The position numbers were made by a program, and so were the translations under genes. The notes beneath the pieces were generated by a model that saw only the letters and a list, made by a program, of their open reading frames with translations, searched no databases and was not told the origin of the DNA. Below are positions 1 through 8,084 of a stretch of 64,000 nt of DNA, piece by piece; the stretch's first letter is position 1; every line of letters starts with the position of its first letter. The stretch comes from Tuwongella immobilis (lineage in GTDB: Bacteria; Planctomycetota; Planctomycetia; Gemmatales; Gemmataceae), in contig NZ_LR593887.1 in NCBI RefSeq assembly GCF_901538355.1, forward strand, positions 5,432,920 to 5,496,919, read 5' to 3'.

Positions 1-285
1 CGTGGCCCAGCCACTCGATTCATCGCCCGCGATTGCTCCGGGTCCGTCGATTGGAACGGAGTCCGCGAGGGTCACTTCGACCGCCAAGGACGATTGGCTT
101 GGCAGCGTCCAGGGGAGTTCGATTCCCGGTAGCGGCGGCCAGATCAATCGCAGCAGCACCAATCCCCAGCCCAGATGCAGGAGCGCCGGGCGGAGACGCA
201 GCCACGAGCGCGCCGCCACCAACACACCGGCCATCAGCGTTGCTAAGAATGCATTGGTCAGAGCAATTTCGAGTAGATCACGCAT
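1..285 (-). CDS. BlaR1-type M56 family sensor/peptidase, N-terminal part (cut by window edge)
   Basis: Only the first 95 codons are visible; the gene continues past base 1. The start is an ATG at 285 preceded by GGAGG six bases upstream. The visible protein opens with a hydrophobic helix (about residues 6-24), a short Arg-rich loop, and a second hydrophobic stretch (about 36-52), the topology of M56/BlaR1 proteins, in which a membrane-embedded zinc protease senses a signal and triggers cleavage of a BlaI-type repressor. The catalytic HEXXH would lie beyond the window, so the call rests on topology and on the BlaI-type repressor gene 15 bp upstream in the same orientation. The pair is very likely cotranscribed from the promoter at 794-822. 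The inducing signal is unknown; a beta-lactam role should not be assumed. Confidence 0.7.
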   Translation of the reverse strand, partial: MRDLLEIALTNAFLATLMAGVLVAARSWLRLRPALLHLGWGLVLLRLIWPPLPGIELPWTLPSQSSLAVEVTLADSVPIDGPGAIAGDESSGWAT

Positions 286-300
286 GCGATGCCTCCGGAT

Positions 301-720
301 TTAGTGGGATCCGGCTGATGCGGGGGCATCATTCGGGCCATCGGAATCCAGTTGGTCGATGAGCTGCCGCAAAGCTTGGCGATCCTGCGGGGATAGCCGA
401 TCGGCTTGCACCAAGTGCGTCAGCAGCGGGGTCATCGACCCATCGCATAATTGCTCCACAATGTCTTGGACGCGACGACCGATGAGTTCTTCGCGCTGAA
501 TTGTGGCAAAAAATTGCTGAACCGGCCCCTGACGGTCCCGGCGGACAAATGCCTTCTTCTCCAATCGAGTCAGCAACGTCTGCACCGTGGCCACCTGCGC
601 GGCGGTTCCTTCGGGGTAGAGCGTTTCGACAATCGCCCGAACGGTGCATGGCCCCCGTTCCCAGAGTTCCTGCAACACGGCTAATTCGGCATCGGTGACA
701 TCTTCCGGGGAGCGCGCCAT
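301..720 (-). CDS. BlaI/MecI-family transcriptional repressor
   Basis: 139-residue protein starting MARSPEDVTDAE. It has the BlaI/MecI winged-helix signature: an ELAVLQELWERGPCTVR segment near the N-terminus, a recognition region with TVQTLLTRLEKK (about residues 50-62), and a C-terminal dimerisation helix pair. Length is close to the family's usual 120-135. Family members dimerise on short palindromes, block their own operon and are released when the partner M56 protease cleaves them. The partner gene starts 15 bp downstream. A longer reading frame extends upstream to 894, but it would run through the promoter and operators, so ATG 720 is preferred. Two palindromes at 776-788 and 800-812 fit autoregulation. 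Confidence 0.9.
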   Translation of the reverse strand: MARSPEDVTDAELAVLQELWERGPCTVRAIVETLYPEGTAAQVATVQTLLTRLEKKAFVRRDRQGPVQQFFATIQREELIGRRVQDIVEQLCDGSMTPLLTHLVQADRLSPQDRQALRQLIDQLDSDGPNDAPASAGSH

Positions 721-775
721 GCGTCGAGACTCTCCAACGAATGAGTGATGGAATGGTTCCCGAAGGAACCCCATC

Positions 776-788
776 AGACAACTTGTCT
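776..788. promoter_or_regulatory. Operator O2 for BlaI-type repressor (at transcription start)
   Basis: AGACAACTTGTCT is a perfect 13-bp palindrome placed over the predicted start site, nearly identical to O1. Two copies of an otherwise rare palindrome in one promoter support a real operator pair. Confidence 0.6.
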
Positions 789-793
789 CACGC

Positions 794-822
794 ATCGTAA
801 GACGACTTGTCTGAGGAATCAA
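794..822 (-). promoter_or_regulatory. Sigma70-type promoter of the blaI-blaR1-like operon
   Basis: On the minus strand, TTGATT (817-822) and TACGAT (794-799) are separated by exactly 17 bp, giving 4/6 matches to each consensus hexamer. The spacer holds one operator palindrome and the expected start site near 787 holds the other. Between the start site and the ATG there is also a GGTTCC-TTCG-GGAACC hairpin (755-770, minus-strand reading) in the leader. Confidence 0.6.
800..812. promoter_or_regulatory. Operator O1 for BlaI-type repressor (in promoter spacer)
   Basis: AGACGACTTGTCT, a 13-bp palindrome with one mismatch, lies between the -35 and -10 hexamers. Its centre is 24 bp from that of O2. 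Binding here would exclude RNA polymerase, as in the classical bla/mec operators, although the sequence differs from the staphylococcal TACA/TGTA core. Confidence 0.6.
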
Positions 823-947
823 GAACCAACTCGGATTTTTTTCAGAACGGCCAAAATCGGTCGAAAAATGACAGTCGCCAGGTGGCCACTCCATGATACG
901 AGCGGAACCTGGCGAGTGTGGAGCGGCAATCCCGAGCGAATCAGGGA

Positions 948-1526
948 TTATTTTTCAGCGGTAACGCGGCCGACGTATTCGCCGGTGGTGGTATCCACGC
1001 GAACGCCTTCGCCGATGTTAATGAACATCGGTACGGTGACTTTGATGCCGGTTTCCAGGGTAGCGGGCTTGTATTGAGCCGCGGCCGTCGCGCCTTTGAT
1101 GCCGGGATCGGTCTCAATGACTTTCAGTTCCACGATTTGCGGCAATTCCAGGCTGAGCGCTTTGCCTTCGTAGAAGGTGACCTTGCAGGGGTCGTTTTCC
1201 TTCAGGTAGCCAATTTGTTCGCCCACGAGTTCTTCGGGCAGCGTGTATTGCTCGAAGGTTTCGTTTTCGACGAAGATGAATTCGTTGCCGTCGCGGTAGG
1301 AATAGTTCATATCCTTGGTTTCCAGATATGCCAATTCCACCTTGTCGTCGGGCCGAACCCGTTGCATGGTAATCGATTCGGTCTTCAGATTCTTCAGCTT
1401 CAATTGCAGAATGGCCCGCCAGTTCCCTGGCGTGTTCAGGTCGCGGTCCAAGCACTGATACAGTTGCTTGTCTTCCAGAACCAAGACCATGCCTTTACGC
1501 ACATCAATAAATTTGATCGATGCCAT
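948..1526 (-). CDS. efp: Elongation factor P
   Basis: 192 residues with the EF-P layout: N-terminal KOW-like domain (about 1-65) and two OB domains ending in GEGVRVDTTTGEYVGRV. EF-P binds the ribosome between P and E sites and relieves stalling at consecutive prolines. The loop that normally reads PGKGxA or PGRGxA, with the modified Lys/Arg at its tip, reads PGNWRA here, so residue 35 is Asn and the nearest Arg is two residues later. No epmA/epmB-like or earP-like modification gene is visible nearby. The start ATG 1526 has GGGAG about eight bases upstream. The gene is transcribed divergently from the ThuA-domain gene. Confidence 0.96.
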   Translation of the reverse strand: MASIKFIDVRKGMVLVLEDKQLYQCLDRDLNTPGNWRAILQLKLKNLKTESITMQRVRPDDKVELAYLETKDMNYSYRDGNEFIFVENETFEQYTLPEELVGEQIGYLKENDPCKVTFYEGKALSLELPQIVELKVIETDPGIKGATAAAQYKPATLETGIKVTVPMFINIGEGVRVDTTTGEYVGRVTAEK

Positions 1527-1834
1527 GTGGATAGCTCCCGAGAGATCCGCCCGGATGCGATCTACCGGGCAATAGTCATATTGCGTGTATCATATCGGCT
1601 CCCACCCCGCGCGAGAAGGGCGCACACCGGGCGGAACTGCCTCGAATGAGGCAATTCTTGCCTGGGGGGTTCGGCGTCCCAGTTCTTGTTTGCCAGGAAT
1701 CCGACGAACTCCGACCTCGGCGGGGTTTTCCTGGTTGCTGGCGATTCCTGGGCTTGCTACGTTGGAGCCACTGGAACCGAGCAGGCAATCCCGTGTTCCG
1801 TGCCCCGAAACCTCTCTGCAATCGAGACCTGCGA
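1527..1834. other. Divergent intergenic region, efp / ThuA gene
   Basis: 308 bases between divergent starts. The efp leader holds its Shine-Dalgarno and a small CCCGG/CCGGG inverted repeat around 1550-1570. A TATGAT-like hexamer on the minus strand near 1590 could be an efp -10, but no good -35 accompanies it. No gene seen. Confidence 0.4.
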
Positions 1835-2629
1835 ATGACAACGAAATGGGTAGGCTGGCTGACCGTGTTGGCCCTGAGCGTGGGCCTGATGGGCACTGTG
1901 CGCGCGGACGATCCGAAGCCGCTGCGCGCGCTGCTGGTCATCGGCGGATGCTGCCATGATTACGCCAAGCAAAGCGAAATTCTCAAGCGGGGCATCGAAG
2001 CCCGAGCGCATGTGATTGTGGACATTGACTTTGTGAAAGATGGCAGCACTCGAGCCGCCTTTGAACGCTATCGCAAGGGCGAATGGTATCGCGGCTACGA
2101 TGTCATCATTCACGATGAATGTTCGGCCGATGTCACCGATCCGATCTATGTCGGCAACATTCTCAAGCCGCATGCCGAGGGACTGCCCGCGGTCAATCTG
2201 CACTGCGCCATGCACAGTTATCGCATCAAGGGGGATGATTGGTTCCGTTTCTGTGGGATTCAATCGAATCGCCACGGGCCGCAGCAACCCATCGAAATCA
2301 CCTTGGACGATCCCAAGCACCCGATTCTCGAAGGCAGCAGCAATTGGACAACCATCAACGAAGAACTGTACAACAACATCAAAGTGTTTGACACGGCCAA
2401 AATTCTCGCCACCGGATCGCAAGAAAAGACCGTGAAGGGGAGCAAGCCCGCCGCCGTCATTTGGACCAACACCTATGGCAAAGCTCGCGTGTTCAACAGC
2501 ACGTTGGGGCACTCCAACCCCACGGTGGACGATCCGCGATTTCTGCGCATCGTCACGCGGGGGCTGCTGTGGGCCTGCGATAAGCCGATGGATGTCTACC
2601 TGAAGCCGGAACCGAAGAAGTTGCCGTGA
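1835..2629 (+). CDS. Secreted ThuA-domain protein
   Basis: 264 residues from ATG 1835; the reading frame is open further upstream, but only this start gives a signal peptide (hydrophobic residues 5-22, then VRADDP). The mature part begins with a Rossmann-like strand RALLVIGGCCHDY and contains a YDVIIHDECSADV strand and a NLHCAMHSYR segment, features of ThuA-like class I glutamine-amidotransferase-fold proteins (PF06283). In planctomycetes such proteins are usually exported and linked to sugar or glycan use; the reaction is not established. The gene meets the minus-strand dehydrogenase gene stop to stop at 2629/2630. Confidence 0.82.
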   Translation: MTTKWVGWLTVLALSVGLMGTVRADDPKPLRALLVIGGCCHDYAKQSEILKRGIEARAHVIVDIDFVKDGSTRAAFERYRKGEWYRGYDVIIHDECSADVTDPIYVGNILKPHAEGLPAVNLHCAMHSYRIKGDDWFRFCGIQSNRHGPQQPIEITLDDPKHPILEGSSNWTTINEELYNNIKVFDTAKILATGSQEKTVKGSKPAAVIWTNTYGKARVFNSTLGHSNPTVDDPRFLRIVTRGLLWACDKPMDVYLKPEPKKLP

Positions 2630-3718
2630 TTACGCTTCCAACTGCGGCATGACCGCAATTCGCACTCCGGGGTGGGCATGGGCGTCGGAAAACGCCGCGT
2701 CCACCTCGGCCAACGCATACCGACGACTCACCAACGATTCAAACGGATACGCCCGCCCTGGCCCGGCCAGAAAATCCAACGCTGCCCGCAAATCGCGTGG
2801 GTGGTAATTATGCACCCCACTGATGCGAAGCATCCGCTTCACCACCTGCTCCGGATCGAACGTCACGCCTGGCGTCGGGGCCACCGTCCCGGCCAAAATC
2901 ACCTGCCCGCCAATGCGTGCCAGTTGCATCGCCGATTGCACCGATGATGCCACCCCGGCCAACTCCAACACCACATCCGCGCCGCGCCCCGCGGTAGCAT
3001 CGGCAATCATCGCCCGCTGATCGGATGGATCGACTCCCGAGGTATCCGTCGCACCAAATTCGCGGGCCCGCTGTTGCGATTCTGCCGATGGGTCGCAGAC
3101 CATCACCCGGCTGGCACCGAGCGATTGCGCCATCGCACACGCGGTCACGCCCAACACCCCGGCACCCAACACTAGCACGGAGCGATTCGCAATCGTCCCG
3201 GCGGTTCGCAGCAGACCCGCCACCGTCGCCGTTGCACAATTCGCCGGGGCGGCCATGGAATCGCTGACGGAATCTGGCACACAAAACCATTGCGTCAGCG
3301 GCGTGAGCATCACGGTATCGGCCAGCCCGCCCCCGAGCGGACGTTGCGGATCGACCTGCGTATGACCGAATTTGAAGGGCTTTTCGCACTTTTGCGGCAG
3401 ATCATCTTGGCAATAGAAGCAATCGCCACAACCGACCGCAATGGCCCACGTCACCCGCGTGCCGATTTCTGCGGGTTGCCCCGCCGCATCGACTCGCCGC
3501 GCATCCGGCCCAAAGGCATCGATTCGCCCCGTGATTTCGTGGCCCAGAATCGTCGGCGAAGGCTGCACACGACGCCCGGAATGCGTGTGCAAATCACTGC
3601 GACAAATCGTGCAGCAGCGAATCCGCACCCGAATTTCGCCGCCCATCGGTTCGGGATCGGGATAATCGACCACTCGAAACGGTTCTTGCGCCCGCGTAAA
3701 CAGCACCGCACGACTCAT
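2630..3718 (-). CDS. Zinc-dependent medium-chain alcohol dehydrogenase (phosphonate-associated type?)
   Basis: 362 residues, MSRAVLFTRAQEP start. The N-terminal GroES-like half has a catalytic-zinc Cys (CCTICRSDLH), a GHEITGRID motif and a structural-zinc cluster of four Cys around CGDCFYCQDDLPQKC. The C-terminal half has a Rossmann fold with SVLVLGAGVLGV. It therefore oxidises or reduces an alcohol/aldehyde with NAD(P). The overall pattern resembles the dehydrogenase family named for phosphonate catabolism clusters (TIGR03366); that detail is from memory and unverified. Its ATG overlaps the upstream DUF5690 gene's stop as ATGA (3715-3718), so the two are translationally coupled. Confidence 0.85.
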   Translation of the reverse strand: MSRAVLFTRAQEPFRVVDYPDPEPMGGEIRVRIRCCTICRSDLHTHSGRRVQPSPTILGHEITGRIDAFGPDARRVDAAGQPAEIGTRVTWAIAVGCGDCFYCQDDLPQKCEKPFKFGHTQVDPQRPLGGGLADTVMLTPLTQWFCVPDSVSDSMAAPANCATATVAGLLRTAGTIANRSVLVLGAGVLGVTACAMAQSLGASRVMVCDPSAESQQRAREFGATDTSGVDPSDQRAMIADATAGRGADVVLELAGVASSVQSAMQLARIGGQVILAGTVAPTPGVTFDPEQVVKRMLRISGVHNYHPRDLRAALDFLAGPGRAYPFESLVSRRYALAEVDAAFSDAHAHPGVRIAVMPQLEA

Positions 3719-5043
3719 GCCACGTCCTTGCTGGGGGTTCCTTGGGTGGAGGGATGCCGCACGAAGTACAGCCAACAGGGAATGAGCATCACCACGCAGA
3801 GAATCGCCACGCCCCAAGACAGCGGCACAAAGAAGTCCAGGAAGTTCCCCGTCACCTGCGTTCCTTGCGACTTCATCAGATTTTTCACCACCAGCACCGC
3901 AACGTAGCCCAGGTAGCCAAACGCATCCACAAAATACATCAAATAACCGATATTTCCACGATCGCGCGTCATGGCGATGAGCCGCTCGAAGATCGTCGTA
4001 TGCACGGCAATATACGGCAAATACGTGCCCAAGCCCAGCAGCGCCATAAACCAAAACGGCGACAACACACCCGACGATAATCCCACCAGCGCCAGCACGA
4101 TGAAGCCGCCGCCCAGAATCCCCAGCGCCATGGCGACATCGAACGCCCGCCGATTGTCTCGAATCAGAATCGTGGAGCCCAACAGCAGCAGAATGGCCAA
4201 TCCAACGAGCAATTCCGTCTGCGTGAAAATCGCGGCATTGTATGCGGGATCGAGTTGATTCCAGATTTCCTTGGAGAAATCCGCCCGCACACTCCGCAGC
4301 ACGGTGATGAGCAGATACGCCCCGGCCAGCAGCACCAACCCCACGGCATAGCGGCGGAAGAATTCGCCGCGGGTCGATTTGTTCATGGGCACGCGCTCAC
4401 TGCGAGCGGCCACATCTGCCGCCGAGGGGGCCGGAATTTTGCTCAGCATCCAGACAAAGCCAATCAACGGCAGCACAAACACTCCCCCCGCCGCCACTGG
4501 CATCCAATACAGCGAAACGCCCTGCTTTTGCAGCAGAAAATCGCCCACCGATTTCATCACACCATCGGCAACGATAAAGCTGACGCACAACCCGGCGGTG
4601 AGCAGTTCGGTATTCTTCCGCCCTTCCAGAAAGCCCAGCACCATGCCAAAGACCATCCCCAGACAGATCCCGTTGCCAAACAGCCACAGGCAATTCCAGG
4701 GTGCCGGTGTCAGCGCGAAGCCCAGCAGCGTGGCATGCGCCGCCAGAATCATCCCCAGCAACGCCAGCGCGCGCTTGCGGGGGGGCATCTCGGAAACCAC
4801 CTTGATTCCCATGAATTTCGACAGCATGTACCCCAACACTTGGGCCATCACCAGCACGTCTTTGAAGCCCAGCCCCCACAGAATCGGCTGCCCTGCGTAA
4901 TCCGATACCGTGAATGGTTTTCGGAAGCCGTACATGCAAAAGTACGTGCCAAATGCGGCCACCACCGACCACAATGCCAACGGAACGCCCCAGATCGATT
5001 GGCGATGGGTCGCGGCGACAGTCTCACGCTCACTCACGGGCAT
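3715..5043 (-). CDS. DUF5690 family MFS-like membrane transporter
   Basis: 442 residues if translation starts at ATG 5043 (MPVSERETVA); a start further up near 5127 is possible but adds a poorly conserved leader. About 12 hydrophobic segments are visible, with GFRKPFTVSDYAG early on, a typical UhpC/GlpT-like MFS feature, and a central hydrophilic linker near KIPAPSAADVAARSE. The family is DUF5690, MFS-fold proteins of unknown substrate. Coupling by a 4-bp overlap to the dehydrogenase suggests that the transporter brings in the substrate, or a precursor, of that enzyme. The Shine-Dalgarno AGGA sits unusually close to the chosen ATG. Confidence 0.78.
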   Translation of the reverse strand: MPVSERETVAATHRQSIWGVPLALWSVVAAFGTYFCMYGFRKPFTVSDYAGQPILWGLGFKDVLVMAQVLGYMLSKFMGIKVVSEMPPRKRALALLGMILAAHATLLGFALTPAPWNCLWLFGNGICLGMVFGMVLGFLEGRKNTELLTAGLCVSFIVADGVMKSVGDFLLQKQGVSLYWMPVAAGGVFVLPLIGFVWMLSKIPAPSAADVAARSERVPMNKSTRGEFFRRYAVGLVLLAGAYLLITVLRSVRADFSKEIWNQLDPAYNAAIFTQTELLVGLAILLLLGSTILIRDNRRAFDVAMALGILGGGFIVLALVGLSSGVLSPFWFMALLGLGTYLPYIAVHTTIFERLIAMTRDRGNIGYLMYFVDAFGYLGYVAVLVVKNLMKSQGTQVTGNFLDFFVPLSWGVAILCVVMLIPCWLYFVRHPSTQGTPSKDVA

Positions 5044-5285
5044 TCCTCGGCTCAGACGATCCGGCTCCGATTCGCTCCACATCCAGCCCAAATGTAGCAA
5101 TTTTCCCTGGAAATTCGAGACAATCACGGGGGATTCGCCAGAGCTTCATCATTTCCACACATCCGACTTTCCCTCGCATGCGCCTCGCAAAATCGCAACG
5201 GCCTTGGACCGCAGCCGGCGTCATCGAAGACGCATCGGCAGCAATCCAAGGCACGCTCTCATTCCGTCACACAACAACGACGAAC

Positions 5286-7973
5286 TTACCCGACGAACAC
5301 CCCACCGGTGAAATCCGCGAACGCATCGAAGGTATCGCTCGGCGTCACCGCATTGCCATCCAAACTGCTATCCAGGAAATGGTTGACCGTCGCCCCGCCC
5401 GGCCCGGAGCCGGTCACGAGATCCGCCAGATCATCGCCGTCGAGATCCTTCATCGTCAAGCGAACGCCATCGCGGCTATCCGCATTCCCGGCGAAGAAAT
5501 CAGCCGTGCGGGTCTGCTGATTGCGGAGCACCAGATCGGCCCCATCAAACACCGAAACCCGCGGCCCGCCACCCGGCCCACCCCCCACAACCAACTCCGC
5601 ATAGCCATCGCCGTTGACATCCGCCGACGTAACAAATGCGCCATTTCGCAGCGTTTCTTCAAAGACGAAGAAATCTTCCACCAACTTCGGCCCGCCGTTG
5701 GCTGCCAGCGAGATGCCGCTGTAAATCGCCACACGCGGCCCGCCACCAAATCCGGCCATCACAATCAGATCGCCATGGCCATCGCCGTCCAAATCCCCGA
5801 CCGCCGCTCGCACTCCGCCTCGGAAATTGGGATCGTCAATCCCCAGGAAATCGGCGATCTGCGTGAACGTGGTGCCATCGAACACCCGCACGCGCGGTCC
5901 ACCGCCCTCATCCGGCGTGATAATCAATTCCGGCGTGCCGTCCCCGGTAATGTCGCCCGCCGCCACATACACGCCGCCGGTGAACGAGGCTTCAAACGGA
6001 TTGATGGTAAACAGTTCCGTCTGCGTTTTGCCGTCAATCACCTTGACTTCCGTCGCCCGCCCCGGCCCGGTGCCAACGACCAGGTCCGGCACGCCATCGT
6101 TGTTGAAGTCCGCGGTTGCCGTCCGCACCCCACCCGTGAACGCTCCAAACGGTGTCACCGTAAGAGCTTCCGTCTGATCCGCGTTCAGCAGTCGCACCAG
6201 CCCGGAACCATCCCCGGCACCAACCGCATACTGCGAGGTGAGCGCAGTCGATTGCGTCCACGCCCCCAAGCGAATCGTGATCGCCGTGGGATTGTCAATC
6301 GCCATGGTCGATGAGAATCCCGCTTGATCGTCATACGGGAAGCCATACGCCTGGTTGCCGATACTCACACCGCCCTGGTGGAGGAATCCGGAATAGAAAT
6401 TGGATTTGCTTCCAGGCCGATAATAATTCGTGGGATCTTGCCATTGGGATGGATTTAAATCCGAGACACCCCGATTCAACGCCGACACCAACTGATTTTC
6501 CAAATTCGCTAAAATTTGACTGTATAACGAATTGGTATCCGGCGCGGCATCATTCGGTGCCCCGAATCGGGCGACGTTATCCGCAAACACCCCATCACAC
6601 GCAAACACCATCTGGCCCGACGATTCCAACTTATTGGCCACAAATGACGGTGCATTGGAAAAGGTATACGCGCCGTTGGTGATGGGGTTGGCCGATGCCC
6701 CCTGGAGCGTTAACGTGTTGCCATTAATGGCGAGAATTTGATTATCACCAATGATCCCCGGCCCGAACACAAACATTCCCACCGACAATTGCGAGGCATC
6801 CGCCACCGTTAAGGTTGTGCTCCCTTGGTCGATACTGCCGGTGATATTGCGGACAATGTTAAAGATCGGCTCATACACCGTGAAGGCCACATCCTTCAGA
6901 CTGCCGGCATTCGCATCGCCCACAAATCGCAACACATTATAGGTTTGCGCGCCGATGGTTTCCGTCGACGCAGTGCCGTTGAACACATACGTCTGCGGAT
7001 CGTTCGGATTCAACGACGGGTACGGATTGCCCACATTTAAGGTCAACGAGCCACCCGGCGGACTTCGGAATAACGCCTTAATGGCATCATCGAAATATGT
7101 GGTCAACGAGCTGGTAAATGCCTGCGGCGGATTCTCCGTCGTGCGGGCAATTTGCACCAAATCCTTGGGCGAAAGAATGCGGAACGTCGTGGGATTCCCG
7201 ATATTTCCCGCCCCGACCACCGTCGGGCTAATGCAATCTAAGAATCCCAACGCAGCGGGATCGACCGCCCCCATGCTGTTAATATAATTCGTGAAGTCAT
7301 TAAACAGATCTTGCCGCGAGACTTGAATGCCAACGCCATTGGGGACATTCGGATCGACCGGCGTGGAGGTCACTTCCAGCGGGAAGCCGACTTGGTCAAT
7401 CTGCGTGGTGTTAATGAATAACGTGCCATCGGAATCCCGTTCCGTGAATTCCACGAAATCATAATAGATCCCGGCATTGGGATCGTCCGGATTCCCGAGA
7501 TTCGGCGCACTCACCCCGGCATCTTTGTTAATAATCGTGAGTTTGCTTTGCCCGCCGACGCTAATCACAATCCGCGCGGAATCGAGCCGACTGCCCGGTG
7601 TATTGGGCAACGTGATCGTCGTGCTACTCGCCCCGTTGGGAAATAATTCATAATTCGTGAGCAGCGTGTTATTCAACGATGCATCAAATGGAGTAAACAC
7701 CATCGTCTGCCCGTTCAGCGGGGCGGCGGCATTACTCGGCGCAATCGCCCCCCAATTCGCACTCCCTTGAACGGGTTCCTTGGCGTACATCGCAACGAAA
7801 ATCGGCGTATTTTGCAGATTGGTTTCGTTAATGAAGGTGAAGGAAATCGGCGAATCGCTCATCACTTCGCGAGCTTCCAAATGCTCCAACGGTGACAATC
7901 GCCAGCGCAGGTGAGAGGAACTGCCAGTACGATTCCACGATCGACGAAACCAAGAGTTCGGACGGGACATCAT
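5286..7973 (-). CDS. GH64-like beta-1,3-glucanase fused to FG-GAP/VCBS beta-propeller, exported
   Basis: 895 residues from ATG 7973 (AAGGAAG eight bases upstream). Residues about 20-38 carry the planctomycete surface-protein motif LSPLEHLEAREVM. Residues 42-600 match GH64 (thaumatin-like laminaripentaose-producing glucanases): YDFVEFT with Glu175 and QIDQVGFPLE with Asp193 align with the catalytic Glu/Asp pair of the family, followed by MVFACDGVFADN and AYGFPYDDQAGFSS segments. A ~60-residue insert (TLTVADASQLSVGMFV...) interrupts the domain. Residues about 600-895 hold five to six FG-GAP blades with calcium-type DxDxDG loops such as DFNNDGVPD and DLDGDGHGD. Likely role: binding and cleaving beta-1,3-glucan outside the cell. 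Confidence 0.78.
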   Translation of the reverse strand: MMSRPNSWFRRSWNRTGSSSHLRWRLSPLEHLEAREVMSDSPISFTFINETNLQNTPIFVAMYAKEPVQGSANWGAIAPSNAAAPLNGQTMVFTPFDASLNNTLLTNYELFPNGASSTTITLPNTPGSRLDSARIVISVGGQSKLTIINKDAGVSAPNLGNPDDPNAGIYYDFVEFTERDSDGTLFINTTQIDQVGFPLEVTSTPVDPNVPNGVGIQVSRQDLFNDFTNYINSMGAVDPAALGFLDCISPTVVGAGNIGNPTTFRILSPKDLVQIARTTENPPQAFTSSLTTYFDDAIKALFRSPPGGSLTLNVGNPYPSLNPNDPQTYVFNGTASTETIGAQTYNVLRFVGDANAGSLKDVAFTVYEPIFNIVRNITGSIDQGSTTLTVADASQLSVGMFVFGPGIIGDNQILAINGNTLTLQGASANPITNGAYTFSNAPSFVANKLESSGQMVFACDGVFADNVARFGAPNDAAPDTNSLYSQILANLENQLVSALNRGVSDLNPSQWQDPTNYYRPGSKSNFYSGFLHQGGVSIGNQAYGFPYDDQAGFSSTMAIDNPTAITIRLGAWTQSTALTSQYAVGAGDGSGLVRLLNADQTEALTVTPFGAFTGGVRTATADFNNDGVPDLVVGTGPGRATEVKVIDGKTQTELFTINPFEASFTGGVYVAAGDITGDGTPELIITPDEGGGPRVRVFDGTTFTQIADFLGIDDPNFRGGVRAAVGDLDGDGHGDLIVMAGFGGGPRVAIYSGISLAANGGPKLVEDFFVFEETLRNGAFVTSADVNGDGYAELVVGGGPGGGPRVSVFDGADLVLRNQQTRTADFFAGNADSRDGVRLTMKDLDGDDLADLVTGSGPGGATVNHFLDSSLDGNAVTPSDTFDAFADFTGGVFVG

Positions 7974-8084
7974 CGCGACTTCCTTCAAATGAGGGGGTTT
8001 AGGTAAAATAGAGCATACATCCGCTTCCAGGAAATTGCCAGCAAAATCGGCATGGATGGGGACGTATGCCCGCGAAACGCCCGG

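Noticed and set aside
721-894. N-terminal extension of the BlaI-type repressor
   Set aside because: It would translate the promoter and both operators, and the conserved protein begins at ATG 720.
918-1649. Plus-strand 243-codon frame over efp
   Set aside because: It is the complement of the efp codons; no ribosome site or family features.
3290-3907. Plus-strand 205-codon frame over the dehydrogenase
   Set aside because: Shadow frame of the dehydrogenase; Arg/Thr-rich and no start site.
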